Source: Fulvivirga sediminis (GTDB lineage Bacteria; Bacteroidota; Bacteroidia; Cytophagales; Cyclobacteriaceae). Taken from it: a DNA stretch of 64,000 nucleotides. Under the pieces are notes generated by a model. It ran no database searches and was not told where the DNA came from. It saw nothing but the letters and a program-made list of their open reading frames with translations. The position numbers were made by a program, and so were the translations under genes. Below, piece after piece: positions 1 through 9,600 of this stretch. Position 1 is the first letter of the stretch; every line of letters starts with the position of its first letter. The stretch lies in contig NZ_JAESIY010000002.1 in NCBI RefSeq assembly GCF_016757215.1, forward strand, positions 546,055 through 610,054. Reading direction: 5' to 3'.

Positions 1-374
1 ATGTATTGAAGTAGTGTATTACAACGATAAACCGCAGCATAGTAAGCAATCCAGGTATCATCGAATATATTTTGATTAGGAGACCTGCTATTATCAAACT
101 CATCTAACAGCTGATAATCATAATTATCTGAGTTTCCTGTACCACCAAAACAGTTATCAGAAAATATAGTTACCGCCACTGGTAAAGCTACTCCTCTATT
201 ATAGACTACTTGCAATCCATCATAGCAGCCTACTAGCGCAGTGTATGCATCATTAGGCGTTTGATAAAAATTCTGTTCAGTGAGATCAGTGATTGGCTCC
301 ACATCAAGATAGTCTCCGCAAGAGCTTACCAAAAACATGGCAAAAGCTAATATGTATATATTTAATTTTTTCAT
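1..374 (-). CDS. SusD/RagB-like outer-membrane lipoprotein, N-terminal part (cut by window edge)
   Basis: The start codon is at 374 and the frame stays open to base 1, giving 124 codons and part of another. The protein opens with a lipoprotein signal ending in a VSSC lipobox, and the mature start CGDYLDVEP is typical of SusD proteins. An early segment that reads like the first SusD helices follows (ENFYQ-type motif, then DDTWIAYYAAVYRCN). It lies 12 bases downstream of a susC-type gene on the same strand, the usual SusC-SusD order. By family knowledge it would bind glycan at the cell surface and form the lid of the SusC pore. The C-terminal three quarters are outside the window, so specificity cannot be judged. 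Confidence 0.88.
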   Translation of the reverse strand, partial: MKKLNIYILAFAMFLVSSCGDYLDVEPITDLTEQNFYQTPNDAYTALVGCYDGLQVVYNRGVALPVAVTIFSDNCFGGTGNSDNYDYQLLDEFDNSRSPNQNIFDDTWIAYYAAVYRCNTLLQY

Positions 375-386
375 TTTGATCATGTT

Positions 387-3300
387 TTAAAATTCAAGAT
401 TTACTCCTACCATATAAGTTCTTGGCCTAGGATAGTAGCCTAAATCAATACCCGAAGAAAAGGCTCCTATTTGATCACCACTACCATCTATTCCGTAGCC
501 TACTTCTGGATCCATGCCACTGTATCTTGTAAAGGTATGTAGGTTTAAAACTGAGAAATAAAGTCTGGCCTTTTTCACTTTATCTGTTTTGATAAGATCA
601 GTAAAATTATAGCCCAGGGTTATGTTGCTGATTCTAAGAAAGTCGCCATCATGGATGTAAAGATCTGTGAAACGAGTAAAGTTCTCAGAAGTTTGAGTAA
701 CACGAGGCATATCATTAGAAGTACCTTCTCCATGCCACCTGTCTAATATAGCGGTAGTATAATTAGAAAACTGATTGGCCTGGTTTCTATAAGATTGTAC
801 TATCTGATTGCCTGCTACTCCTGAAGCAAGTACAGAAAGATCAAAACCTTTATAATCTGCAGATAAATTGATACCAAAGGTGTAATTAGGATTAGGGTCT
901 CCTATCTTAGTTTTATCTAATTCATTAATAACTCCATCTCCATTCTGATCTACAATCCTTAGGTCTCCTGGCTGCGCTGTAGGTTGAATAAGTGTTCCCT
1001 CATTAGAAATATAAGAGCTTACCTCGCTTTCATTTTGGAAAATACCATTGGTTTCATAACCCCAAAAATATCCGATCGGATAACCACTTTGTGCTCTGTA
1101 AAACTCTAGGGAGTTATCAAAAAGTTGATTTTTTTCGCCATGAATTATCCCATCAGAAGTAGGTATATTTCCAACTTCATTTTTATTATAAGCTCCGTTT
1201 ACACTAACGTTATAGTTAAAATCACCGACATTATCTCCATAAGATAAGGCTAATTCAATACCCTTGTTAACCACATCTCCACCGTTAATAAATGGTGCCT
1301 GGGCTCCCGCTGTTGCTAATACCGGGGCTGGTATTAGCCAGTCTTTTGTAACCTTACGATACCAATCAAAATTAACGCTAAGCTTACCAGACATTAATCT
1401 AGCATCAAAACCTATATCTGTCTGCTCAGAGGTTTCCCATTTAATATCTTGGGAAGCAAGCCTCTTTGGATAAGCACCAGGAGTAAGCACTCCTTCTTCT
1501 TCACCGAACGTATAATTAGTCTTTTCTATAACTATAGGAACAAGGTATTGAAAAGGAGGTATGCTTTGATTCCCTACTCTTCCCCAACTAGCTCTTAACT
1601 TTAATGAGTTTAACCAATCTGCATCAGCTAAAAAATCTTCGTTGGTAACCATCCACCCTGCTGATAGACTTGGAAAATATCCCCATCTATGACCACTGGC
1701 AAAGTTAGAAGAGCCATCTGCTCTAAAAGTAGCATTGAATATATAGGTTTCTTTGTAGTTATAGCTTACACGTCCAAAATAGGATAATCTTCTATTTTCA
1801 ACTTCCGGACTTCCACTTAAAGTGATGGCATCTCCTCCTTTATTGGTGGCATTTGTAAGCCATGCATATTTTAAATCTTTAAGAATTAAGTCCTTATTAG
1901 TTCCATATATATTCGATCCTGAAAATTTATAGGCAGAAGTTCCAAGCATAAACTTGAAATCATGCATATCATTTAGGTTAAGATCATATGACAATAGATT
2001 ATCCCATAAAAGGCTTTTTCCTTTACCCATTGATTGAGTTACTGATGCAGTTCTGCTAAATGTAAAGGAAGACAACTGAAACTCAGGTGAAAACGACCGA
2101 TCTTCATAAGCATAATAATCCACACCTAAACTAGTTCTGAATTTCAAGTTTTTGATAGGCTCTACTTCAAGATAAACATTCCCTAATAACTTCTGATCAT
2201 TGTTATCATTTTGATTTTCATAAACCATTTGTGCATAAGGATTAGCTTCCCCTGAGTACCACTCAGAACCTGAGTTATCCCAGAAGTTACCATCATTATC
2301 ATACATAGGCACGAAAGGGCTAGTATTGAATGCGGAACGCAATGCGTTATTATATTGGTCACCTACTCCTATACCATGATCATTGGTATAAGAAAAGGTT
2401 AGATTTTCACCAAAAGTGAGTAAACCATCAAACAATTCATGCTCTGAATTAAACCTAAAGCTATATCTCTCATATGATGAAAGATCTTTACCACCTACAA
2501 CACCATCTTGAGAGGTGTATGACAAAGAAGAAGAATATACTGATTTTTCGCTTCCTCCTGTGAGCCCTAGCGCGTAATTTTCAGTAATGGCATCATCCAC
2601 AAACATTTCATCCATCCAGTCTGTGCCTGAGCCCATACTATTTATTTCCCCTGGCGTAAAATAGGGTGAATTACCAGAGTTAATAGCTTGCTCATTCATA
2701 ATAGTGGCATACTCTTTTGCATTAAGCATGTCAATTTTATTTGGCACTTGTTGTACGCCATAGTAAGCATCAAAAGTAATCCTGGAACTTCCAGCCCTTC
2801 CTTGCTTGGTGGTAACTAATACCACTCCATTAGCTGCCTGAGAACCATAGATTGCAGCTGAAGCGGCATCCTTTAATATATCAATTGACTCAATATCAGC
2901 TGGATTTAAATAAGAGATATCAGAAGTAAGCACTCCATCTACTACATATAAAGGTGATGAGTTACCTACTGTACCAAGCCCTCTGATAGTTACATTTAAC
3001 CCTGCGCCAGGCTGCCCTGAAGTGGAGGATATCTGCACACCGGCCGACTGCCCTTGCATTCCTTGTAAGGCATTGGTAGTACTTAGCCTTTGTATGTCCT
3101 CTCCTTTTACTTGAAGGTTTGCTCCTGTATTCAAAGATTTCTTCTGAGTACCGTAACCTATCACCACTACTTCTTGAAGCTCGGTAACGTCTTCTTCCAA
3201 GTTAATATTTATCTGAGTTCTTCCATTAAGAGAGACTTCCTGAGTGGCATAGCCAATAAATGAAAACACAAGTGTTTCATTACCAGTGGCTACCTCAAGT

Positions 3301-3470
3301 GAATAATTACCTTCGATATCAGTGGTGGTACCTTTAGTAGTACCTTGTACCACCACACTTACACCAGGTACGCTCTCGCCTCCTGCTGTAACTTTCCCCC
3401 GCACGGTGTGCTGGGCATATGCCATTTCACAAAAGCAAAATAGCAATAACATAAGTAGTATTTTTTTCAT
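387..3470 (-). CDS. SusC/RagA-family TonB-dependent outer-membrane receptor (second pair)
   Basis: This 1027-residue protein has a signal peptide (about 1-19), a carboxypeptidase-regulatory-like domain (about 23-98), the linker VVVIGYGTQK near 101, a TonB plug containing YVVDGVL, NPADIESIDILKDAASAAIYG and NGVVLVTT, and a long beta-barrel ending in an aromatic-rich strand with terminal Phe. This is the standard SusC layout; the family imports oligosaccharides across the outer membrane using TonB energy. It is followed after 12 bases by a susD start, so the two form a pair. A palindrome shared with the other susC lies 49 bases upstream. The substrate is probably a product of the neighbouring GH31 enzyme, which is inference from position. 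Confidence 0.95.
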   Translation of the reverse strand: MKKILLMLLLFCFCEMAYAQHTVRGKVTAGGESVPGVSVVVQGTTKGTTTDIEGNYSLEVATGNETLVFSFIGYATQEVSLNGRTQININLEEDVTELQEVVVIGYGTQKKSLNTGANLQVKGEDIQRLSTTNALQGMQGQSAGVQISSTSGQPGAGLNVTIRGLGTVGNSSPLYVVDGVLTSDISYLNPADIESIDILKDAASAAIYGSQAANGVVLVTTKQGRAGSSRITFDAYYGVQQVPNKIDMLNAKEYATIMNEQAINSGNSPYFTPGEINSMGSGTDWMDEMFVDDAITENYALGLTGGSEKSVYSSSLSYTSQDGVVGGKDLSSYERYSFRFNSEHELFDGLLTFGENLTFSYTNDHGIGVGDQYNNALRSAFNTSPFVPMYDNDGNFWDNSGSEWYSGEANPYAQMVYENQNDNNDQKLLGNVYLEVEPIKNLKFRTSLGVDYYAYEDRSFSPEFQLSSFTFSRTASVTQSMGKGKSLLWDNLLSYDLNLNDMHDFKFMLGTSAYKFSGSNIYGTNKDLILKDLKYAWLTNATNKGGDAITLSGSPEVENRRLSYFGRVSYNYKETYIFNATFRADGSSNFASGHRWGYFPSLSAGWMVTNEDFLADADWLNSLKLRASWGRVGNQSIPPFQYLVPIVIEKTNYTFGEEEGVLTPGAYPKRLASQDIKWETSEQTDIGFDARLMSGKLSVNFDWYRKVTKDWLIPAPVLATAGAQAPFINGGDVVNKGIELALSYGDNVGDFNYNVSVNGAYNKNEVGNIPTSDGIIHGEKNQLFDNSLEFYRAQSGYPIGYFWGYETNGIFQNESEVSSYISNEGTLIQPTAQPGDLRIVDQNGDGVINELDKTKIGDPNPNYTFGINLSADYKGFDLSVLASGVAGNQIVQSYRNQANQFSNYTTAILDRWHGEGTSNDMPRVTQTSENFTRFTDLYIHDGDFLRISNITLGYNFTDLIKTDKVKKARLYFSVLNLHTFTRYSGMDPEVGYGIDGSGDQIGAFSSGIDLGYYPRPRTYMVGVNLEF

Positions 3471-3518
3471 TGTGTTTTAAGTTAAGTTGTTACTTGGCTG
3501 CAAAGCACTGTGAGTTCA

Positions 3519-3530
3519 CAAACGTTTGCA
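3519..3530 (-). promoter_or_regulatory. Palindromic CAAACGTTTGCA motif upstream of second susC
   Basis: CAAACGTTTG is a perfect 10-base palindrome, and the identical 12 bases recur 79 bases upstream of the first susC (21096-21107). The core resembles operators of LacI/PurR-family regulators (GCAAACGTTTGC type). No LacI-family gene lies in the window, so the binding protein is unknown. The HTCS regulator encoded nearby is an alternative. Confidence 0.5.
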
Positions 3531-3632
3531 GCTGTTAGCTTAAAAAGACTCATCAACGTGCCCGGATGCTTGGGTACATCCGAACACTTCAATTTTTAAA
3601 AATTTGTAGTTTAGTTATTAGGGTTATAATTT

Positions 3633-3651
3633 AAAACCGCCTTCTCAGGCG
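3633..3651 (-). terminator. Weak intrinsic terminator after GH31 gene
   Basis: A 5-bp GC-rich stem (CGCCT/AGGCG, 3638-3642 with 3647-3651) and a 4-base loop are followed on the minus strand by GGTTTT. It lies 17 bases beyond the GH31 stop codon. The short stem makes it a weak candidate. Confidence 0.4.
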
Positions 3652-3667
3652 CATTCAATTACCTGTA

Positions 3668-6523
3668 TCAAATTTTAACCTTCACCTCTGCTCCAGTATA
3701 CTGGATAGTTTGCTGAGGCTGTTGATCAAAATTGAGTTCTTTAGCATTTGACTTATCAATAGCGATGATATGGAAAGTTCTCTCCTGTAGCATACCGTCA
3801 AATGATCCGTTGCGCGTGCCTATCGTAAGGGTGTTTGTAGCATTCTCATAACTGAATGAGATTTTACTAAACCTCCCTTGTTCGTAGTTATAGTTAATGT
3901 TTTCGTCTTCATAGAGTTCAAAGCTGCCATTGGCTCCTTTGTACACATAAAGTGTAATAGGATCAGCAGGTTTTTCGGTAGTATATTCTATCTCCGGTCC
4001 GAAGGGAAGAATGGCTCCTGCTTTTACGAAAATCGGCATTCTCTCATAAGGAGCATCAGCTTCCATAGTTTGGCCTCCTTCATAGAATTTACCACTGTAC
4101 AGATCATACCATCCGTTTGACTTAGGTAGGTATAACTCTCTGGATGTAGCCTTGTATTCTGTAACAGGGTTGATTAGCAAGCTTGGGCCAAACATAAACT
4201 GGTTAGCGATGTCATATACTTCTTTATCGTCATTAAAGTCCATCACTAAAGCTCTCATAATGGTGTAGTCATCAAAGTGAACTTTACCGGCTAATGAGTA
4301 GATGTAAGGCATAAGCCTGTATCTCAGCTTATTATAATAAACAATTGACTTATAAGCAGGGTGACTTTCAGGAGCAATGTTGTATACTTCTCTGTAAGGA
4401 AACTGACCATGTGCTCTATAAAGAGGCGTAAAGGTTCCGAACTGATACCATCTGGCATTGAGTTCTCTCCATTCATTTAAGGCTTCGCCTTGTGGTGCCG
4501 GTCTGTCATATTTGTTTTCTACAAAGAAGCCTCCTATGTCTGTAGTCCAGTAAGGTAAACCGGAAAGACCGAAGTTAAGCCCTCCAGGTATTTGTCTTTC
4601 CATTTCACCAAAGGTAGACGCAATATCACCACTCCAGGTAGCTGCACCATAATGCTGCAGCCCTGCAAAAGCCGAACGTGTCAAAATAAATACCCTTTGA
4701 TTAGGATTCTCCTCCCTTTGCCCTTCATAAATTCCTTTTGCATTCATTAGTGAATAAGCATTGAAATAATCAGTAGCTGAGCCCAAGTGGTTGGGGTTCA
4801 TTAACTCTTTTCTATACTCAATAGTAGCATTAGAAAGAATATCTGGCTCGGTAGCATCTAGCCACCAGGCATCTACTCCTTTAGAAAATAGATTTTTGCT
4901 CAGCAGCTCCCAAAATGCTTTTCTTCCTTCTGGGTTATAGGCATCGTAGAAAGTAGACACGTAGCCCTGACCAATCCAGTCTTTTACACTGTCTTCTATA
5001 CTCTTTTTATAGAGAAGGCCTTTTTCATCTAAAAATTTATAGTTATCAATGCCTTCATAGAATTTAGGCCAAACAGAAATCATGAAGTGAGCATTATATT
5101 TCTCATGGATTTCTTTAATCATACCATTAGGATCAGGGAAACGCGTGGCGTCAAACTTTTGACTACCCCACTGATCTTCTTCCCAGTATGACCAGTCTAG
5201 CACAATGTTATCAAGAGGAATGTTTCTTTTTCTGAATTCTTTTACCGCATTAAGTACCTCTTCCTGAGTTTTGTAGCGTTCTCTACTTTGCCAGAATCCA
5301 AGGGCCCATTTAGGCATAACCTGAGCAGAACCAGTTAATTTTCTGTAACCGCTTATTACCTCATCAAGATTATTTCCATGAACAAAGTAGTAGCTGGTGA
5401 GGTCTCCCCCTTCCGAAGCAAAAGCAAATTTATCCTTCATTTGCTCCTCTACAGGAGGCAAATACCTTAATGCAAGATAGGAAACACCTCCATCAGGAAT
5501 CCATTCTATTTTAATCGATTGTTTTTGCCCCGACTGCAGTGAGTAGGTAAATAAAGCAGGGCCGGGGTTCCAGGCTTCACGCCATTTATCAAGCAGTAAT
5601 TCTCCGTTAATCCATACTTTCACATATCCTGCACCAGGCATAAGAAAAGTATGCTTACCGGTTTTGTCACTTTCAATAGCACCTTCCCAAACAATTTTGG
5701 CTTTAGACATATCATAATTTTCAGGAAGTGGCTCCATACTTTCCAGAAACTCATAAGCTATCTTGTTTTCATTTCTAACTAAAAAAGGTTTTTTACTATC
5801 ATCCAGGAAACCATATGTAGCTGTAAGATTATCTTTTTCACCATCTTTATTATACAAGGTTAAATCTGATAATTCTTTATATGGCCTTACATCTCCAAAT
5901 TTAGTAATAGAGTAATTATCCCATAGTAAACCATACTCTTTGCTAGAAACCACAAAGGGCACCACAGCAGTAGAGTTATACTGAGTGAGATCTACCTGAT
6001 ATCCTTTATAATTCATTACTCCTTCCTGATGCTGACCTAAGCCATAAAAAGCTTCGCTATCATCCGTGCTGAAATATTTCACAAACTTGTAATCATCCTC
6101 TTCTGAGGTCACCCCGCTTACTTCACTAACTATTTCATTTCCCTCTTTATCAAAGAAAGCTACCGCTCCTGTTTTAGGATCGATTTTAACTCTTAGCTTG
6201 CTGGTGGAGATGATTAGGTTGTTCTCTTCCTCTACAAGTTCCCAATCTTTAGAAGTCTCTTTATTTACTATAATAAGACTTTTGTCTTCGGGCATTTCCT
6301 TCTCAGGAGTAGAGGCTACCTGAATAATTTCATCAGATATCACTTTCACTTTTAGGCATTGTGCATCTCCCTCTTTAGTAGGCGAGAGTTTCAATACAAT
6401 ACCATCAGATAGTTTTTCGTAATTACTTTCTTCAGAGTCTACCGAGGTGCAAGACACTAGGTGGAAACATAGCAGAAAGACTAATACACTAGACTTAATT
6501 AATTTCATTGATCGTTTACTCAT
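3668..6523 (-). CDS. GH31 glycoside hydrolase with PA14 insert, probable alpha-xylosidase (lipoprotein)
   Basis: From the start at 6523 the protein has 951 residues. The frame is open to an ATG at 6556, but the shorter start puts a signal peptide and a VSC lipobox near the N-terminus. An N-terminal GH31 sandwich is interrupted by a PA14 domain (about 235-360, with GYVKVWINGELLLDKW). The (beta/alpha)8 domain follows, with nucleophile motif WWLDATEPD (Asp about 556) and acid/base in WSGD (Asp about 633). PA14-containing GH31 enzymes of Cellvibrio and Bacteroides ovatus are alpha-xylosidases acting on xyloglucan oligosaccharides, so this is the best assignment; alpha-glucosidase remains possible. 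The acidic residues after the lipid Cys suggest surface exposure. Confidence 0.9.
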   Translation of the reverse strand: MSKRSMKLIKSSVLVFLLCFHLVSCTSVDSEESNYEKLSDGIVLKLSPTKEGDAQCLKVKVISDEIIQVASTPEKEMPEDKSLIIVNKETSKDWELVEEENNLIISTSKLRVKIDPKTGAVAFFDKEGNEIVSEVSGVTSEEDDYKFVKYFSTDDSEAFYGLGQHQEGVMNYKGYQVDLTQYNSTAVVPFVVSSKEYGLLWDNYSITKFGDVRPYKELSDLTLYNKDGEKDNLTATYGFLDDSKKPFLVRNENKIAYEFLESMEPLPENYDMSKAKIVWEGAIESDKTGKHTFLMPGAGYVKVWINGELLLDKWREAWNPGPALFTYSLQSGQKQSIKIEWIPDGGVSYLALRYLPPVEEQMKDKFAFASEGGDLTSYYFVHGNNLDEVISGYRKLTGSAQVMPKWALGFWQSRERYKTQEEVLNAVKEFRKRNIPLDNIVLDWSYWEEDQWGSQKFDATRFPDPNGMIKEIHEKYNAHFMISVWPKFYEGIDNYKFLDEKGLLYKKSIEDSVKDWIGQGYVSTFYDAYNPEGRKAFWELLSKNLFSKGVDAWWLDATEPDILSNATIEYRKELMNPNHLGSATDYFNAYSLMNAKGIYEGQREENPNQRVFILTRSAFAGLQHYGAATWSGDIASTFGEMERQIPGGLNFGLSGLPYWTTDIGGFFVENKYDRPAPQGEALNEWRELNARWYQFGTFTPLYRAHGQFPYREVYNIAPESHPAYKSIVYYNKLRYRLMPYIYSLAGKVHFDDYTIMRALVMDFNDDKEVYDIANQFMFGPSLLINPVTEYKATSRELYLPKSNGWYDLYSGKFYEGGQTMEADAPYERMPIFVKAGAILPFGPEIEYTTEKPADPITLYVYKGANGSFELYEDENINYNYEQGRFSKISFSYENATNTLTIGTRNGSFDGMLQERTFHIIAIDKSNAKELNFDQQPQQTIQYTGAEVKVKI

Positions 6524-6542
6524 AATGTGGGTATCGCTATTA

Positions 6543-6567
6543 CCTGCAATCATCAATCGATTGCAGG
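6543..6567. promoter_or_regulatory. 9-bp inverted repeat in the GH31 leader
   Basis: CCTGCAATC (6543-6551) and its exact complement GATTGCAGG (6559-6567) are separated by 7 bases, about 20 bases upstream of the chosen GH31 start. It could be an operator for the HTCS or another regulator, or an RNA hairpin in the leader. There is no T-run after it, so it is not an intrinsic terminator. Confidence 0.45.
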
Positions 6568-6613
6568 AGCCAATGTATAAAGAATAGTGTATTTAAGGGG
6601 GTATCAAATGTTT

Positions 6614-6621
6614 CAAATGTA
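6614..6621 (-). promoter_or_regulatory. Possible -7 box (TACATTTG) for GH31 gene
   Basis: The minus-strand sequence TACATTTG matches the Bacteroidota -7 consensus TAnnTTTG about 90 bases upstream of the GH31 start. I see no TTTG at the expected -33 distance, so support is modest. Confidence 0.3.
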
Positions 6622-6697
6622 GGCTCAAATGGTTAACAGAGCCTTTAAAGGGTTTTAAGATGCATTTTCCCCTGCCTGATAGAAAAATCTACCCTTG

Positions 6698-9600
6698 TTA
6701 TTTATTATGCTGTTCTGCGTAAGTAGATGGTAGCACATCGTACTCCATTTTGAAGTATTTACTAAAGTACTTTCTATTGTTGAAGCCTACCTGGTAAGCC
6801 ACTTCGGCTACTGTAAGCTGACTCTTTCTTAAGAATTGGGCGGCACGTTGTAGCCTTATTTTTCTGATGAATTCCACCGGGGTTTTGCCGGTAAGAGAGA
6901 CCATCTTTTTATAGAGGTGTGTTCTGCTCATACCCAGCTCTCTGCTCAGCATCTCTACTGAGAGATCGGGATTAGAAATGTTTTCCTCTACTACTTTAAT
7001 AGCTTGCTGTATCAGCTTGTCGTCTAAGGATATGATGTCTACTTCGCTGGTCTCCACAGTAATTTTCTTAGTGAAGGCCTCTTGCATGGCTTGGCGCTGT
7101 TGTATCAGGTTTTTTATTCGTGAAAGCAATATCTCAAAGTTAAATGGCTTAGTGATATAATCATCTGCCCCTACATTGAGCCCTTTCAGTTTTTTATCAT
7201 TATTACTATGAGCCGTAAGCAATACAAAAGGAATGTGTGAGGTACGGTTATCCGCTTTTACCTTTTCACACAGCTCCATGCCGTTCATCTCGGGCATAGA
7301 GAGATCACTCACTATCAAATCTGGCAGTGCAGACAATGCCTTTTGCCACCCTTCTTTACCATTTTGGGCTTCTAATATTTTAAAGTGAACGCCCAGGTTA
7401 TCTTTTAAATAAAACCGAAAATCTTCATTATCCTCCACTAATAGCACCAAAGGAGTATCTTGGGTATGCGAAGCTATACCATGGATAACATCGCTAAGGT
7501 TAGCCTTTTCTAATGGTTTTTCTTCTTGATGAGTCTGCCTAACCACTTTTACAGGAATACGAACGGTAAACACAGTGCCTTTGCCCAGCTCACTATCTAC
7601 ATGTATAGTACCGCCATGTATTTTTACAAATTCCTTGGTAATAGCTAAACCTATACCACTGCCCTGGTTAAGCACACTGCCAGGAGTATCGCTCCTGAAA
7701 AAGCGTGTGAAAATTTTATTTTGTTGCTCCTTACTAATTCCAATACCTGTGTCTGAAATACGAATTTGTAATACTTTAAGCTCTTCTATGTCTTTATCAC
7801 TATCCCATGAGCTTACTTCCACATGTACTTTTCCTTTTTCGGGGGTAAACTTAAATGCATTAGAAAGTAGATTAAACAACACTTTTTCCAGCTTGTCCAT
7901 ATCAAAAGAAGCAAAGAAATCACTGGTAGTGCTGTCAAAAGTGAGCTCAATATTCTTATTTTCAGAAAGGTCTGAAAAAGACTTAACGGACTCCTCTACA
8001 AACCTTACTATATTGCCTTCGGAAGGATGTAAGCCTATAGTATCTACCTCTAGCTTCCGGAAATCGAGTAACTGATTCACCAAGTTCAATAACCTCTTGG
8101 CATTTCTATGGATCATCTGTAACTGGCGGCTTTGCATATCGTCCTTACCGCTTCCTAAGAGCTTCTCCAGCGGAGCCAGTATAAGTGAAAGCGGTGTTCT
8201 AAACTCATGACTTACATTAGTGAAAAAGCGGATTTTTAGTAAATCAAGCTCATGCATTTGCCTGGCCTCTCGGCGCTCCTGTTCTATCTGAAACTTGAGT
8301 CTTTCCCTCCTCAGCATCATTTTCCGGCCAAGGTATAACGCAGCCAAAACTAATAAGGTGTAAACAGTATATGCCCAAGCTGTTTTCCAGAAAGGAGGCC
8401 TTACTTTTATATTCAGACTAGTTCCCTTTTCGTTCCAAAAGCCATCATTATTAGAAGCAAGAACCCTAAAAGTATAATTACCTGGGTCAAGGTTAGTGTA
8501 TGTTACCCGGTGAGATGAAGTTACGCGCCATTGCTTATCAAAGCCTTCTAGCTTATAGCGATATTTATTTTTACCGGGGTGCAAAAAATTTAAGGCAGCA
8601 AATTCGATAGAAAACACATTTTCATAGTGCTTTAGGGTAACCTGATCAGTATAAGACAGTGCTTTGTTGAGTAAGATTCTTCCATTCTGCTTTTCACCTA
8701 CTTCTACCTTTTCGTTAAAGAGGTGAAAACCCGTAAAAACTACTTCTGGTATGTCTTTATTTACTTCTATCTCGGCAGGGTCAAATACATTAAAACCATT
8801 AGGCCCTCCAAAAAACAACATGCCATCAGTTGTTTTTAAAGCGGCATTTTCATTAAATACTTTGCTCTGTAAACCATCACTTTCATCATAATTGATAAAT
8901 TTAGGAGCGTTAAGCGGCGCGCCATTTTCATTAACAATAATATGTGAGAGACCGTTAGGCGTGCTTACCCAAATGTTATGGTCATTATCTTCAAGAATAG
9001 TAAAAATAGTATTATGCGGTAAACCATCTACGGTGGTAAACAGCTTAGATAAGGCTCCTTTTTTACCATATACATGCAAGCCTTGCTGAGTTCCTACCCA
9101 GATTTGCCCTTTAGAATCTTTATGAAAACAATAAATAGTATTACTAGCCAGGCCTACAGAGTCTTTAGGTTCACTTTCTATGTGCCTTACCTTTTTGCTT
9201 TTAGGGTTGAAAATATCAATCCCATTTCCACCTCCAACCCAAATATTGCCATTATCATCCTCTTCCAGTGCTAAAATATAATTACTGTGTAAAGAATTTT
9301 GTGTCTTTAAGGTGTCTACCTGAAAATGCTCAAAGGCCTTTTTCTCTCGATTATATTTATCTAAGCCATGAGATAAGGTGCCGACCCACACATTACCTTT
9401 TGAGTCTTCCATAAGCTCCCAAATATTGTCATCAGAAATACTGGCTGCGTCATCATCGTCAGGCTCAAAACGCTCGAAATCATCTCCATTATAGGTATTT
9501 AAACCTCCCATATAAGTACCTACCCATAGCGTATGTTGTCTATCCAGCAGCATGCTTACTATTACATTGCTGCTAATACTTTTAGGGTCATTTGGATCTG

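Noticed and set aside
3563..3582. Hairpin CGGATG/CATCCG between GH31 and the second susC as a terminator
   Set aside because: The stem is only 6 bp and no T-run follows on either strand directly after it.
7575..8075. Long plus-strand frame of 166 codons opposite the HTCS kinase domain
   Set aside because: It is antisense to a clearly real kinase/HATPase region, has no recognisable domain and follows codon-position bias of the opposite strand.
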